This document shows positions 54,557-63,080 of a stretch of 64,000 bases of DNA, piece by piece. Each line of letters begins with the position of its first letter. Within the stretch, counting starts at the first letter, position 1. The notes under the pieces were generated by a model that ran no database searches, was not told where the DNA came from, and was given only the letters and a program-made list of their open reading frames with translations. The translations under genes were made by a program, and so were the position numbers. Origin of the DNA: Cohnella hashimotonis (GTDB lineage: Bacteria; Bacillota; Bacilli; Paenibacillales; Paenibacillaceae); NCBI RefSeq assembly GCF_030014955.1, contig NZ_JAGRPV010000001.1, forward strand, positions 868,001 to 932,000, written 5' to 3'.

Positions 54557-55684
54557 TTGGAATCCTTGCTGAACAAGCAGCTTTTTATCGGAATGGAGCA
54601 ATGCGCCTGGTTTTATAGCGGGGCGGAGACGCCGCCGCTCAAGGGAAGCATGGATGCGATTAACGACTATATGACCAGGCGGAGCGAAGGACCGGCAGGA
54701 CGGGAAAACAATGCGGCCATCGAGGCGTCCTGCAAGGCGAATCTAGCGCTTCTGCTTGGAGGAAAGCCCGATCATATCAGCTTTCTGTCCAATTCTTCGG
54801 AGATCATCTCCACGATCGCGGGCGCCGTTGCGTTTCGCCCCGGAGACAATGTCGTCGTCAACCGGCTGGAATTTCCGTCGGGCGTCCTTCCGTGGCTCGT
54901 GCTGCAGGACCGGGGCATCGAAGTGAGGTTCGTGGAGCACGCGAATTGGCGCGTGACGCCGGACGATATTATGGCCGAGGTAGACGATCGGACCCGGCTC
55001 GTCATTACGAGCCATGTCAGTTATTTGTCGGGCGCGCGCCTCGATTATCGAGCGTTGTACCAACGCCTGAAGGAGACGGACACGCTGCTCCTGCTCGATG
55101 CCACGCAATCGCTGGGCGCGGTGCCCGTCGATATGAACGAAACCGATTTTCTGGTGTGCAGCTCCTATAAATGGCTCCTCGGTATTCATGGCATCGGAAT
55201 CCTGGGCGTCAATCCGGTCCGGCTGGAGGCGTTCATGCCGCGTTCGGTCGGCTGGCGCAGCGTTACGGATATGTTTGCCCCGATCAGGCGTAGCAGCTAT
55301 GAATTCCATCGCGATGCCAAACGGTTCGAGACCGGCTATCCGAGCTATCCGACGATCTATGCGCTTAATTATTCGACAAAGCTGCTGCTGGATACCGGAA
55401 TCGAACGTATCGAAAACCATATTTTGCGGCTGGGGGATGAATTGATCGGCAAGCTCGAAGCGATGGGCTTCACGATCATTACGCCGCAAGAGCCGCAGCT
55501 GCGGGCCGGCAACGTATGCGTCGCCTCCGACCGGGGGGAAGCGGTATCCGAGTATCTTCAGAAGCAAGGCATCTATTTATGGGGGGGCGACGGGCGGTTC
55601 CGCGCTTCGATTCACTCCTTCAACGACAGCGCGGACGTGGACCGGTTGATCGGCGCTTTGTCCGGCGCGAGAGAAACCGCTTAA
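54557..55684 (+). CDS. Class V PLP-dependent aminotransferase
   Basis: 375 residues from TTG 54557 with GGGGAGTGAGA upstream. Fold-type I landmarks: SFLSNSSEIISTIAGAVAF (phosphate loop), VITSHVSYLSGARLD, LLLDATQSLGAVPVD with the PLP-binding Asp, and the Schiff-base lysine in FLVCSSYKWLLG. It looks like the isopenicillin-N-epimerase/cysteine-desulfurase-like branch. In this operon it could transfer or remove an amino group on a sugar-derived intermediate or act as an epimerase or lyase on an amino acid. Presence of a RidA gene downstream supports enamine/imine chemistry. Confidence 0.88.
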   Translation: MESLLNKQLFIGMEQCAWFYSGAETPPLKGSMDAINDYMTRRSEGPAGRENNAAIEASCKANLALLLGGKPDHISFLSNSSEIISTIAGAVAFRPGDNVVVNRLEFPSGVLPWLVLQDRGIEVRFVEHANWRVTPDDIMAEVDDRTRLVITSHVSYLSGARLDYRALYQRLKETDTLLLLDATQSLGAVPVDMNETDFLVCSSYKWLLGIHGIGILGVNPVRLEAFMPRSVGWRSVTDMFAPIRRSSYEFHRDAKRFETGYPSYPTIYALNYSTKLLLDTGIERIENHILRLGDELIGKLEAMGFTIITPQEPQLRAGNVCVASDRGEAVSEYLQKQGIYLWGGDGRFRASIHSFNDSADVDRLIGALSGARETA

Positions 55685-55728
55685 CGGCAGTGCACGCATC
55701 CCAATCCGGATAATAAGGAGTCGTGGAC

Positions 55729-58700
55729 ATGAATCAAGCGAAAAAAGCGTTTGTTCTCCTGACGATTTGGCTGGCCATTTTTATATTTTGGGGAACCGGC
55801 AGGACCTCGGCAGCCGACTCGGACTTCATCGTCGAGGAAAATCAATTTCAATATTACAACGACGGCGTAACCGTGGCCGATGCGAGCGCGTTAAACGGGT
55901 CTGCCGGAAAAATGCTGAATACGAGCGTCAATTGGAACATCACGCACGTTCGCTCGGACTTCAGCGCCCTGCAGCCGGGGAAATCTTACGATGTCTTTTT
56001 TCGCATAAAAGTGAACCATGTTCCCGCGGCTCCTTCGGGCAACGCATTCGAGTTCGGCGTTTGGGATAATACGTACGGCGACTATATTCTCCCTCAAAAA
56101 GCCGTGCCTGCCAGCGCGACGCAGGATATGACGTGGAAAGAATTCAGGGCGGGGACGTTCGTGCCGAATGCCGGCGTCAATCAGCTTGTTTTTTTCGTAG
56201 CGGGAACCAATAACGCCAGTCAAATATCGGAAATCTACGTGGACCAAATCATACTCCGGCCGCACGCGCCGATCGATATTCAAGATAGCGACTTTATTTT
56301 GAGCGGCTCGTCTGTCCTGACCGCAAGCCCGCTCGCTTCAAATAACAGCGCGGCGATTCTGTACAATGGAGCCGGCAGCAACTGGAACGTCCAGGCGCCG
56401 ATCGACGGCACGAAGCTGCGGACCGACGAAACGTACGATGTCACGGCGGTCGTGCAGATCGATCGGTCCAACTGGAACGCCTCCGCCGGCGACATTCTCG
56501 GCGTTCTGCTGTACGATACGACGACAGGCACCTACGTCGTGCCGCCCAAGGTCTACACGACGGCCAGCCCGGAAACGCAAGACAAATTCAAGTTCTACAT
56601 CGGAATCAAGATCAATGCCGCGCCGCTCGCCCTGAATCCGACGCACGTCTATCGCGTAGGTTTCTATCAAGTGAACAACGCATCCAACTTTCCTTCTGTT
56701 AAAATCGACACCGTGACGGTTAGCGAAGCGCAGGTCAACGACAATCCCGCGCAGTCGATCACCGTCAAGCCTTATAAAATCTCTCCCGGCAACCAGGACG
56801 ATCTGAACGATGCCGCGGGCATTACGTATTCCCTGGCAGCGCCGCAAACGATCAGCGCCAAAATCGTCGATAGCAGCGGCAGCCTGGTCAAAACGCTCGT
56901 GAGCGGCGCGAGTCAAAGCGGCACGGTGAAAATCTCGTGGGACGGCAGAAACAACGCCAACGCGATCGTAGCCAACGGAATGTACAAAGTCGTGGTCAGC
57001 AATGCTGGCGGGGAATTGTACCGAAAAAATATCCAGGTCATTACCGGCGTTACGTTAAGCGCGCCCGTGGCGCCCGCGCCTTTCGTGGCACGGGGAACCT
57101 GGTTCGAGGGAGGCGAGATCCCGTACCAATCCGCAGCCAGAATCTCTTATTTGAACAACAGCTTCCAGGATTTGAAGGATGCCGACATGAACGTGGTCAG
57201 CATTGCCAACTGGGTCGGCCCTGCTGCGGTATACACGGATACGTTAGACCGGGCGGCCGCTTACGGCATTAAAGTCATGGCTTTTCCGATGGCGTACGCC
57301 GTGTTCAGCAACCCGGCGCTGGAAAACGATGAGATCGCGTTATACAACGAGATCAACGATAAAATCGGTCCGATCAAAAATCACGCCGCCTTATATGCGT
57401 ACGTCCTGAAAGACGAGCCCATGAATCTGGACGCGGAAAATGCGATTTTCCTGAGAAACGCCAAAAGAATAACGGAAACGATCGATCCCAACCATCAGGC
57501 GCTGATCGACTACGTTGCGCCGGAATATACGGAGTTCCACTACGACATCCAGCGGACGCAGACGCTGTTAACGGATCCTTACGGGGCGGCGCTGGGATAT
57601 CCGGTCGGGGATTTTACCCATTACATGAATCATCCCTACTATTCGAATATCGATTATATCCCGTACCTGGATTTTCTCCATATGCTCACCAAAAAGGACA
57701 TCCAGAACAAGGCGCCATGGTGGACCGTCGTTCAGAACTACGGACATGAGCCGACAGGCTTAAGAGATCCGATTCCAGCGGAAACGAGGGCCATGACGTA
57801 TCTGAACATCGGCCACGGCTCCAAGGGGTTCCTGTACTTTATCTATCAAACCGAAAGCTTATGGAAAGGCATGGTCGACGAGAATTACGTTCGAGGGCCC
57901 AAGTTTACCACCGTGCAAACCTTGCTTAGCGAAATAAAGACGCTCGAGCCGACCCTTTTGTCGATGACCAGGATCGCGAACGTCGCGACGACGATCGGCG
58001 GCGGCAACACGACGAGCGCCGCTCATCCCAGCGCGGACGTGACGACGCACGAGAATCTGGCGACAGGAGACAAGTACCTGGTCGTCGTCAATCACGACGC
58101 TTTGAACAGCGCCAACGTCACAATTAAGATCGATCGGGCCAAACTCGGCATGAATATTACGGATATCACAAACGTCCTTACCGGCACGGCCGTCAGCTAT
58201 ACGACGTATCCGGATCGTTATGAAATCAGCGCCTTAAACTTTGCGGCGGGGGACGGAAAGATCCTCAAGCTGACGAAGAGTACTGTTCAAACGGTATACG
58301 TCGGCCAGGATAACGACCTGACCATGTTCGGCGGAGCCACGAAAAACAATCCGGACGTGTCGGCTTCGGACGGGAAAACAGCGCTGAAGACCGTAGCCAC
58401 CACAAATGGATGGGACTTCCAGTGGTTCTGGGATAAGACGAAGCTCGTTCCCGGCGCAACGTACGATCTGTACGCGGTCGTTAAAATTAAATACGCCGAC
58501 GACCTGTACTTCGACGCGAACGGGAAGCCCAAATTCGTAACGCCGACCGGGAATGCGTTCTCTTACGGCGTCTACGATGCGACGACGTCGTCGTATCCGT
58601 TCGGAACGACGGCCGTGCCCGCCTCCAATATGGAAAATATGCTGTGGCGCACGATCAAGATCGGATCGTTTATCCCTTCCCAGACGAATAACCAATACGC

Positions 58701-58776
58701 CTATATCTGGCCGGCGGATAATGCCGCCAACGTGAAGGCGGTTTACGTAGACAAAATGTATTTCGTAAAACAGTAG
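55729..58776 (+). CDS. Secreted glycoside-hydrolase-like protein with FlgD-type Ig domain
   Basis: 1015 residues from ATG 55729, eight bases after AAGGAG. The signal peptide ends near RTSA/AD. Two beta-sandwich modules (about 29-185 and 188-340; both begin with DSDFI) and a C-terminal module (about 855-1015) look like related carbohydrate-binding domains. Residues about 345-440 are a FlgD-type Ig domain (KISWDGRNNANAIVANGMYK). The central part (about 450-760) resembles a GH-A-like TIM barrel, with NVVSIANWVG, LYAYVLKDEP and FLYFIYQTES; the acidic pair in DEP may be catalytic. I cannot name a CAZy family. It probably attacks the outer polysaccharide for this operon. Confidence 0.78.
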   Translation: MNQAKKAFVLLTIWLAIFIFWGTGRTSAADSDFIVEENQFQYYNDGVTVADASALNGSAGKMLNTSVNWNITHVRSDFSALQPGKSYDVFFRIKVNHVPAAPSGNAFEFGVWDNTYGDYILPQKAVPASATQDMTWKEFRAGTFVPNAGVNQLVFFVAGTNNASQISEIYVDQIILRPHAPIDIQDSDFILSGSSVLTASPLASNNSAAILYNGAGSNWNVQAPIDGTKLRTDETYDVTAVVQIDRSNWNASAGDILGVLLYDTTTGTYVVPPKVYTTASPETQDKFKFYIGIKINAAPLALNPTHVYRVGFYQVNNASNFPSVKIDTVTVSEAQVNDNPAQSITVKPYKISPGNQDDLNDAAGITYSLAAPQTISAKIVDSSGSLVKTLVSGASQSGTVKISWDGRNNANAIVANGMYKVVVSNAGGELYRKNIQVITGVTLSAPVAPAPFVARGTWFEGGEIPYQSAARISYLNNSFQDLKDADMNVVSIANWVGPAAVYTDTLDRAAAYGIKVMAFPMAYAVFSNPALENDEIALYNEINDKIGPIKNHAALYAYVLKDEPMNLDAENAIFLRNAKRITETIDPNHQALIDYVAPEYTEFHYDIQRTQTLLTDPYGAALGYPVGDFTHYMNHPYYSNIDYIPYLDFLHMLTKKDIQNKAPWWTVVQNYGHEPTGLRDPIPAETRAMTYLNIGHGSKGFLYFIYQTESLWKGMVDENYVRGPKFTTVQTLLSEIKTLEPTLLSMTRIANVATTIGGGNTTSAAHPSADVTTHENLATGDKYLVVVNHDALNSANVTIKIDRAKLGMNITDITNVLTGTAVSYTTYPDRYEISALNFAAGDGKILKLTKSTVQTVYVGQDNDLTMFGGATKNNPDVSASDGKTALKTVATTNGWDFQWFWDKTKLVPGATYDLYAVVKIKYADDLYFDANGKPKFVTPTGNAFSYGVYDATTSSYPFGTTAVPASNMENMLWRTIKIGSFIPSQTNNQYAYIWPADNAANVKAVYVDKMYFVKQ

Positions 58777-58818
58777 GCAGTGAAATTCGGACCGTTGCAG
58801 GGGTGAGGAGTGAGGAAT

Positions 58819-60006
58819 ATGGAAGTGCAGGAATTCGACGAAAAGGCTCACCCCGCGGTGCGGATCTTGGACGATTTGGTGCGCATTCAAAGCGTTAACC
58901 CGCATTACGGAGAGGACGCGCGCGGAGAGCGGGACGTGGCCGATTATATCGAAGCGCGTATGCGCAAAGCGGGGTTAAAGGTGACCAGACAGCCGGTCGC
59001 CGAAGGCCGCGACAATATAATCGCCGAGCTTCGGGTTGGCAAGCCGGAATCCGCGCTGCTGTTCGAGGCGCATATGGACACCGTATCGATCGGGAGCATG
59101 GACGACGCGCTGACGCCGATTTATCGAGACGGCAAAATGTACGGCAGGGGCGCTTGCGACACGAAGGGCGCGCTGGCAGGCATGATCCATATGATGGAGC
59201 GCTGCGCCGCCCATCCGGAGCGCTTGAACGCGGACCTCGTCTTCTGCGCGTCGGTCGACGAGGAGTACGCCTATCAGGGCCTTAGGGCGTTCATGTCTCT
59301 TGATATGCCGCTCACGGGCGCCGTCGTCGGCGAGCCGACCGAGCTTGGCATCGTGGTCGAACACAAGGGATGCTCCCGGTTTTCCATTCGGACGTTCGGC
59401 GTAGCCGCCCACAGCTCGGTGCCGCACGAGGGGATAAATGCCATCTATGCGATGATGGACGTCGTCCGGCACGTAAGGGAGAAAGTCGAGCCGGTGCTGG
59501 CGCAGACGAGCAGCGCGCTATGCGGGAATCCGACGATCGTCGTCAGTACGGTGAGCGGAGGCAGTCAGATCAACATCGTGCCGGAAGCCTGCGAGATCCG
59601 GATCGACCGGCGCATCGTTCCCGGAGAATCCCCGGAGCGCGTACTGGCCGAGTTCGAGCGGGAGCTAAGGGCTTCTCTTCCAGGCGTCCGACTGTCGGTC
59701 GAGCCGCTGCTGCTCGACCCCGCGCTCCACACGCCGCACGACGCAGCGGTCGTCCATACGGCGCGGCGTATCGCCGAATCGCTCGGCCTAAGCCCGGTTC
59801 TACGCGGCGTATCTTACGGCAGCAACGCAAGCAAGCTGCAGGCCTGGAAGGGGATCCCGTCCATCGTGTACGGTCCGGGATCGATCGCGCAGGCGCACTC
59901 CGCGCAGGAATGGGTTCCCGTCGCGGAGGTCGCGCAGGCGGCCGAATTTTATTATCGGCTGGCTTGCGGCTACAAGATCGAACAAGAGGAGAGCGCGCGA
60001 AGATGA
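58819..60006 (+). CDS. M20-family metallopeptidase/deacylase (ArgE/DapE type)
   Basis: 395 residues. ATG 58819 is eight bases after GAGGAG. Di-metal motifs are intact: LFEAHMDTVS, GRGACDTKGALAGM, the general-base region SVDEEYAYQG, and GEPTELGIVVEHKG. The dimerisation domain follows. Family members remove N-acyl groups from amino acids or split small peptides. In an operon with glycosidases and an aminotransferase it may deacylate an N-acylated sugar or amino acid product. Its stop overlaps the RidA start. Confidence 0.9.
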   Translation: MEVQEFDEKAHPAVRILDDLVRIQSVNPHYGEDARGERDVADYIEARMRKAGLKVTRQPVAEGRDNIIAELRVGKPESALLFEAHMDTVSIGSMDDALTPIYRDGKMYGRGACDTKGALAGMIHMMERCAAHPERLNADLVFCASVDEEYAYQGLRAFMSLDMPLTGAVVGEPTELGIVVEHKGCSRFSIRTFGVAAHSSVPHEGINAIYAMMDVVRHVREKVEPVLAQTSSALCGNPTIVVSTVSGGSQINIVPEACEIRIDRRIVPGESPERVLAEFERELRASLPGVRLSVEPLLLDPALHTPHDAAVVHTARRIAESLGLSPVLRGVSYGSNASKLQAWKGIPSIVYGPGSIAQAHSAQEWVPVAEVAQAAEFYYRLACGYKIEQEESARR

Positions 60007-60392
60007 AAAAAGAAATCATACGTACCGATAAAGCGCCGAAGCCCAGCGGCTCCTATTCGCAGGCCGTCAAGCTGGGCGACATGGTCTACGTAGCGGGCAC
60101 GTGTCCGTTCGATCTCGTTACCGGCGAAGTGCTGTTTCCCGGAGACATGGCGCGGCAAACGCAAGTCGTTCTGGAATATATGGCGCAAATCCTGATCGCG
60201 GCGGGCACTTCGACGGAACATGTCGTCAAAGTGACTTCCTTTATCGACGAGCTGAACGACTTTGCGGCATATAACGACGTTTACGCGCGGTTTTTCCAAG
60301 CGGATCCGCCCGCGCGCAGCACGTTCGAAATCGTTAAGTTTCCTCCCGGCATGCGCGTCGAGATCGAATGCATCGCCTATATCCCGTCATGA
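60003..60392 (+). CDS. RidA-family enamine/imine deaminase
   Basis: 129 residues; ATG 60003 overlaps the previous stop (ATGA). It has the family length and the opening KAPKPSGSYSQAVKLGDMVY, VAGTCPFD, and the C-terminal SRTFEI-like and PPGMRVEIECIAY with the conserved Arg and Glu. RidA proteins hydrolyse reactive enamine/imine products of PLP enzymes; the class V aminotransferase in this operon is an obvious source. The next gene overlaps again by four bases. Confidence 0.92.
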   Translation: MKKEIIRTDKAPKPSGSYSQAVKLGDMVYVAGTCPFDLVTGEVLFPGDMARQTQVVLEYMAQILIAAGTSTEHVVKVTSFIDELNDFAAYNDVYARFFQADPPARSTFEIVKFPPGMRVEIECIAYIPS

Positions 60393-61132
60393 TCCAGGTC
60401 GATGAAGGCATCTATCTGGTCGGCAGCGGAAAATACGGCTTTCGGCTCAGCGATCCGATGGATTGCAACGTTTATTTGCTGGATGGGGGAAACGGCAAAT
60501 ACGCGATGGTCGATGCCGGCGGAGGCATGGAGCCCGAGCGGATCGCGGCGAATATCGAGCGCTTGGGCGTCTCGCCGACGCAAATCCAGGTGCTGCTGCT
60601 CACGCACGGCCATGGCGACCATGCGGCCGGCGCCGCTTATTTTCAGCGACAATACGGCATGCAGGTGATGGCCTCCGAGGAAATCATGCCCTGGATCCAA
60701 AGCGGAGACCGGGAGAAGACGAGCATCGACGCAGCGGTCAGGGCGGGCGTCTATCCGGCGGATTATGAATTTCCGCCTTGTCCGGTAGCCAGAGGCTTGC
60801 GGGAGAGCGACGAGATCGCGATCGGCGATCTCGTGCTGAAGGCGATCGATACGCCCGGCCATGCGCGGGGGCATCTTTCCTTTCTGCTCGAACGAGACGG
60901 AAGGAAGCTGTTGTTCGGCGGCGACTCGGTATTCGCGGGAGGCAAGGTCGTCATTCAAAACGTCTGGGACTGCGTCATTTCCGAATACGCGGCTACGGTG
61001 GAAAAGCTGCACGGGCTCCGCATCGACAGCTTGTTCCCCGGGCATGGCGTCGTCTTGCTGACGGAAGCGTGGAGAGCCGTCGCCGAAGCGCATGCCTGCT
61101 TCGAGCGGCTTGACGTACCGCCGAACTTATAG
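60389..61132 (+). CDS. MBL-fold metallohydrolase
   Basis: 247 residues; ATG 60389 overlaps the RidA stop (ATGA). The zinc site is LLLTHGHGDHAAG (HxHxDH), with DTPGHARGHLSF, LFGGDSVFAGG and the final LFPGHG. It is of the glyoxalase-II-like branch that hydrolyses thioesters, lactones or esters. In this cluster lactonase activity after a sugar dehydrogenase would fit, but nothing in the sequence proves it. Confidence 0.88.
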   Translation: MIQVDEGIYLVGSGKYGFRLSDPMDCNVYLLDGGNGKYAMVDAGGGMEPERIAANIERLGVSPTQIQVLLLTHGHGDHAAGAAYFQRQYGMQVMASEEIMPWIQSGDREKTSIDAAVRAGVYPADYEFPPCPVARGLRESDEIAIGDLVLKAIDTPGHARGHLSFLLERDGRKLLFGGDSVFAGGKVVIQNVWDCVISEYAATVEKLHGLRIDSLFPGHGVVLLTEAWRAVAEAHACFERLDVPPNL

Positions 61133-61150
61133 GTAGGAGTGGAAAACGGA

Positions 61151-62173
61151 ATGGATAAAGTGAGAGTGGGAATTCTCGGCTTGGGCCGATGGGGCATGTG
61201 CCATCTGGAAGCGTTCAGCTCGCTCGGAACGGCGGAAGTCGTGGCGATATGCGACAGCTCCCCGGAACGCTTGGAGCAAGCCGGGAAGGCCTATGGCATT
61301 GCGAATCTGTACCAGAATGCCGATGACCTGATCCGGCGCGACGATATCGATCTCGTCAGCGTCGTCACCTTCGAGAGCCAGCATCTGGAGCCGGCCGTTA
61401 AAGCGTTGAAGTCGGGCAAACATGCCATCGTGGAAAAGCCGGTAACGACCAGGCCTAACGAGGCGAGGGCGATGCAGGAAGCGGCCGCCGCGAGCGGCAA
61501 GCTGCTGTTCCCGGGGCACCTGCTTCGCTTCGATCCGCGTTATGCCGCGATCAAGGAAGCCTTGCAGTCCGATCGGGTCGGCGCGCCGGTCAGCATGTAC
61601 ATGAAGCGTTCGCGGGAGCAATTTTTATTCCAGACGTTTCAGCGCGTTCACACCGTCTTCGAGTTAATGATCCACGATATCGATCTGGCGATCTGGTACG
61701 CCGGATGCCGCGTCAGAAGCGTGAAGGCTTACGGCAGATCCGTCCGCCATTCCGGCGCCGCCGCTCCGGAAGTGCTGTGGGCGAACCTCGAATTCGAGGA
61801 CGGGACGCTGGCCGTGCTGAACAGCAGCTGGACGACGCCCGACCAGGCGGGCGTCGAGATCGCGGATGCGATCGAAGTGATCGGACGGAGCGGCACTGCC
61901 CGATTCGAGACGAGCGACGGGGGATTGCAGTTCTGGAACGACGCGGGCAGACTGACGCCCGATACGGACATTCATGCCAGGCTGCATGGACAATCGGTAG
62001 GCTGCCTGCGGGAGCAACTGACGTATATATGCCGTTGTATCGGACGGGGAGAAGCGCCGACCGTGATCTCTTTTAGCGATGCCGTTCACGGCGTCGAGGT
62101 CGCCGACGCGATCGTCGCCTCCTGCAAGTCGGGGCGTGAAGTGTCGTTAGAAGAGCCCGTCGTTCATGAATGA
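61151..62173 (+). CDS. Gfo/Idh/MocA-family oxidoreductase (second copy)
   Basis: 340 residues from ATG 61151; a GTG at 61139 is possible but sits on the ribosome site. Rossmann motif VGILGLGRWGMCHLEAF, active-site lysine in HAIVEKPVTTRPNE and the histidine-containing FELMIHDIDLAIWYAG. It shares family but little close similarity with the copy at 53498. It likely acts on a different intermediate of the same route. Confidence 0.9.
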   Translation: MDKVRVGILGLGRWGMCHLEAFSSLGTAEVVAICDSSPERLEQAGKAYGIANLYQNADDLIRRDDIDLVSVVTFESQHLEPAVKALKSGKHAIVEKPVTTRPNEARAMQEAAAASGKLLFPGHLLRFDPRYAAIKEALQSDRVGAPVSMYMKRSREQFLFQTFQRVHTVFELMIHDIDLAIWYAGCRVRSVKAYGRSVRHSGAAAPEVLWANLEFEDGTLAVLNSSWTTPDQAGVEIADAIEVIGRSGTARFETSDGGLQFWNDAGRLTPDTDIHARLHGQSVGCLREQLTYICRCIGRGEAPTVISFSDAVHGVEVADAIVASCKSGREVSLEEPVVHE

Positions 62174-62197
62174 TAGAGAAGGGGGCGCAAACGCAAA

Positions 62198-63073
62198 ATG
62201 AAATTGATGACTTATGCAACGGATGAAGGACTAAGGCTGGGCGTCCGGACCAAGGACGGCGTAGTGGAAATTCCGCTGGCGGGGGACTGGCCGCGGACGA
62301 TGGAGGCGCTGATCGCCGGCGGCGAACCGGTCGTCGGACGGATCGAGGCGCATGTGCGCGAAGCGGTCGGGACGGGCGCTATTTTGCGCGAAGAAGACCT
62401 GACGTTCGGCCCTTGCGTGCCGAATCCGGGGAAAATCATTTGCGTCGGGTTGAATTATCGCGAGCACGCCGCGGAATCGAACATGAGCATCCCCGAATTC
62501 CCCGTGCTATTCAACAAATTCAACAATGCCGTCGCCGCCCACGGACAGACGATTCCTTTGCCCGCATACGTAAAAGAAGGCGATTACGAGGTCGAGCTGG
62601 CCATCGTGATCGGCCGGACCGCGAGCGGCGTATCCAAAGACGAGGCGCTGGATTACGTTTTCGGCTACTGCATCGCCAACGACCTGTCGGCCAGGGATTT
62701 GCAGTTCAGGACGAATCAGTGGCTGCTCGGTAAAAGCCTGGACCATTTCTGTCCGATCGGCCCCTACCTGGTGACGGCCGACGAGGTCGGGAATCCGAAT
62801 GACCTCGAACTGAGCTGCCGCTTAAACGGCGAAGTCCGGCAGCGTTCCAATACGTCGGACATGATCTTTTATTGCGACGAGCTGGTCAGCTACATTAGTG
62901 AATATATGACGCTCAGCCCGGGGGACATCATTCTTACGGGAACGCCCCAAGGCGTCATTTTCGGCTACCCGACGGAGAAGCGCGAGTGGCTGAAGGACGG
63001 GGACGAGATCGTGCTTGCGATCGACAAGCTGGGCAGGCTGGAAAATCGGATGCGCGCCAGGACGGGGGAGTGA
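62198..63073 (+). CDS. Fumarylacetoacetate-hydrolase-family protein
   Basis: 291 residues from ATG 62198 behind GAAGGGGGCG. The FAH core is clear: KIICVGLNYREHAAES, metal ligands in GDYEVELAIVIG (two Glu) and NDLSARDLQ (Asp), DHFCPIGPYLV, and LTGTPQGVIFG. Relatives hydrolyse or decarboxylate 2,4-diketo acids, including the last step of non-phosphorylative L-rhamnose and L-fucose routes, which end in pyruvate. Together with the dehydrogenases of this locus it suggests a sugar-acid pathway. The needed dehydratase is not in the window. Confidence 0.9.
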   Translation: MKLMTYATDEGLRLGVRTKDGVVEIPLAGDWPRTMEALIAGGEPVVGRIEAHVREAVGTGAILREEDLTFGPCVPNPGKIICVGLNYREHAAESNMSIPEFPVLFNKFNNAVAAHGQTIPLPAYVKEGDYEVELAIVIGRTASGVSKDEALDYVFGYCIANDLSARDLQFRTNQWLLGKSLDHFCPIGPYLVTADEVGNPNDLELSCRLNGEVRQRSNTSDMIFYCDELVSYISEYMTLSPGDIILTGTPQGVIFGYPTEKREWLKDGDEIVLAIDKLGRLENRMRARTGE

Positions 63074-63080
63074 GGCTGCC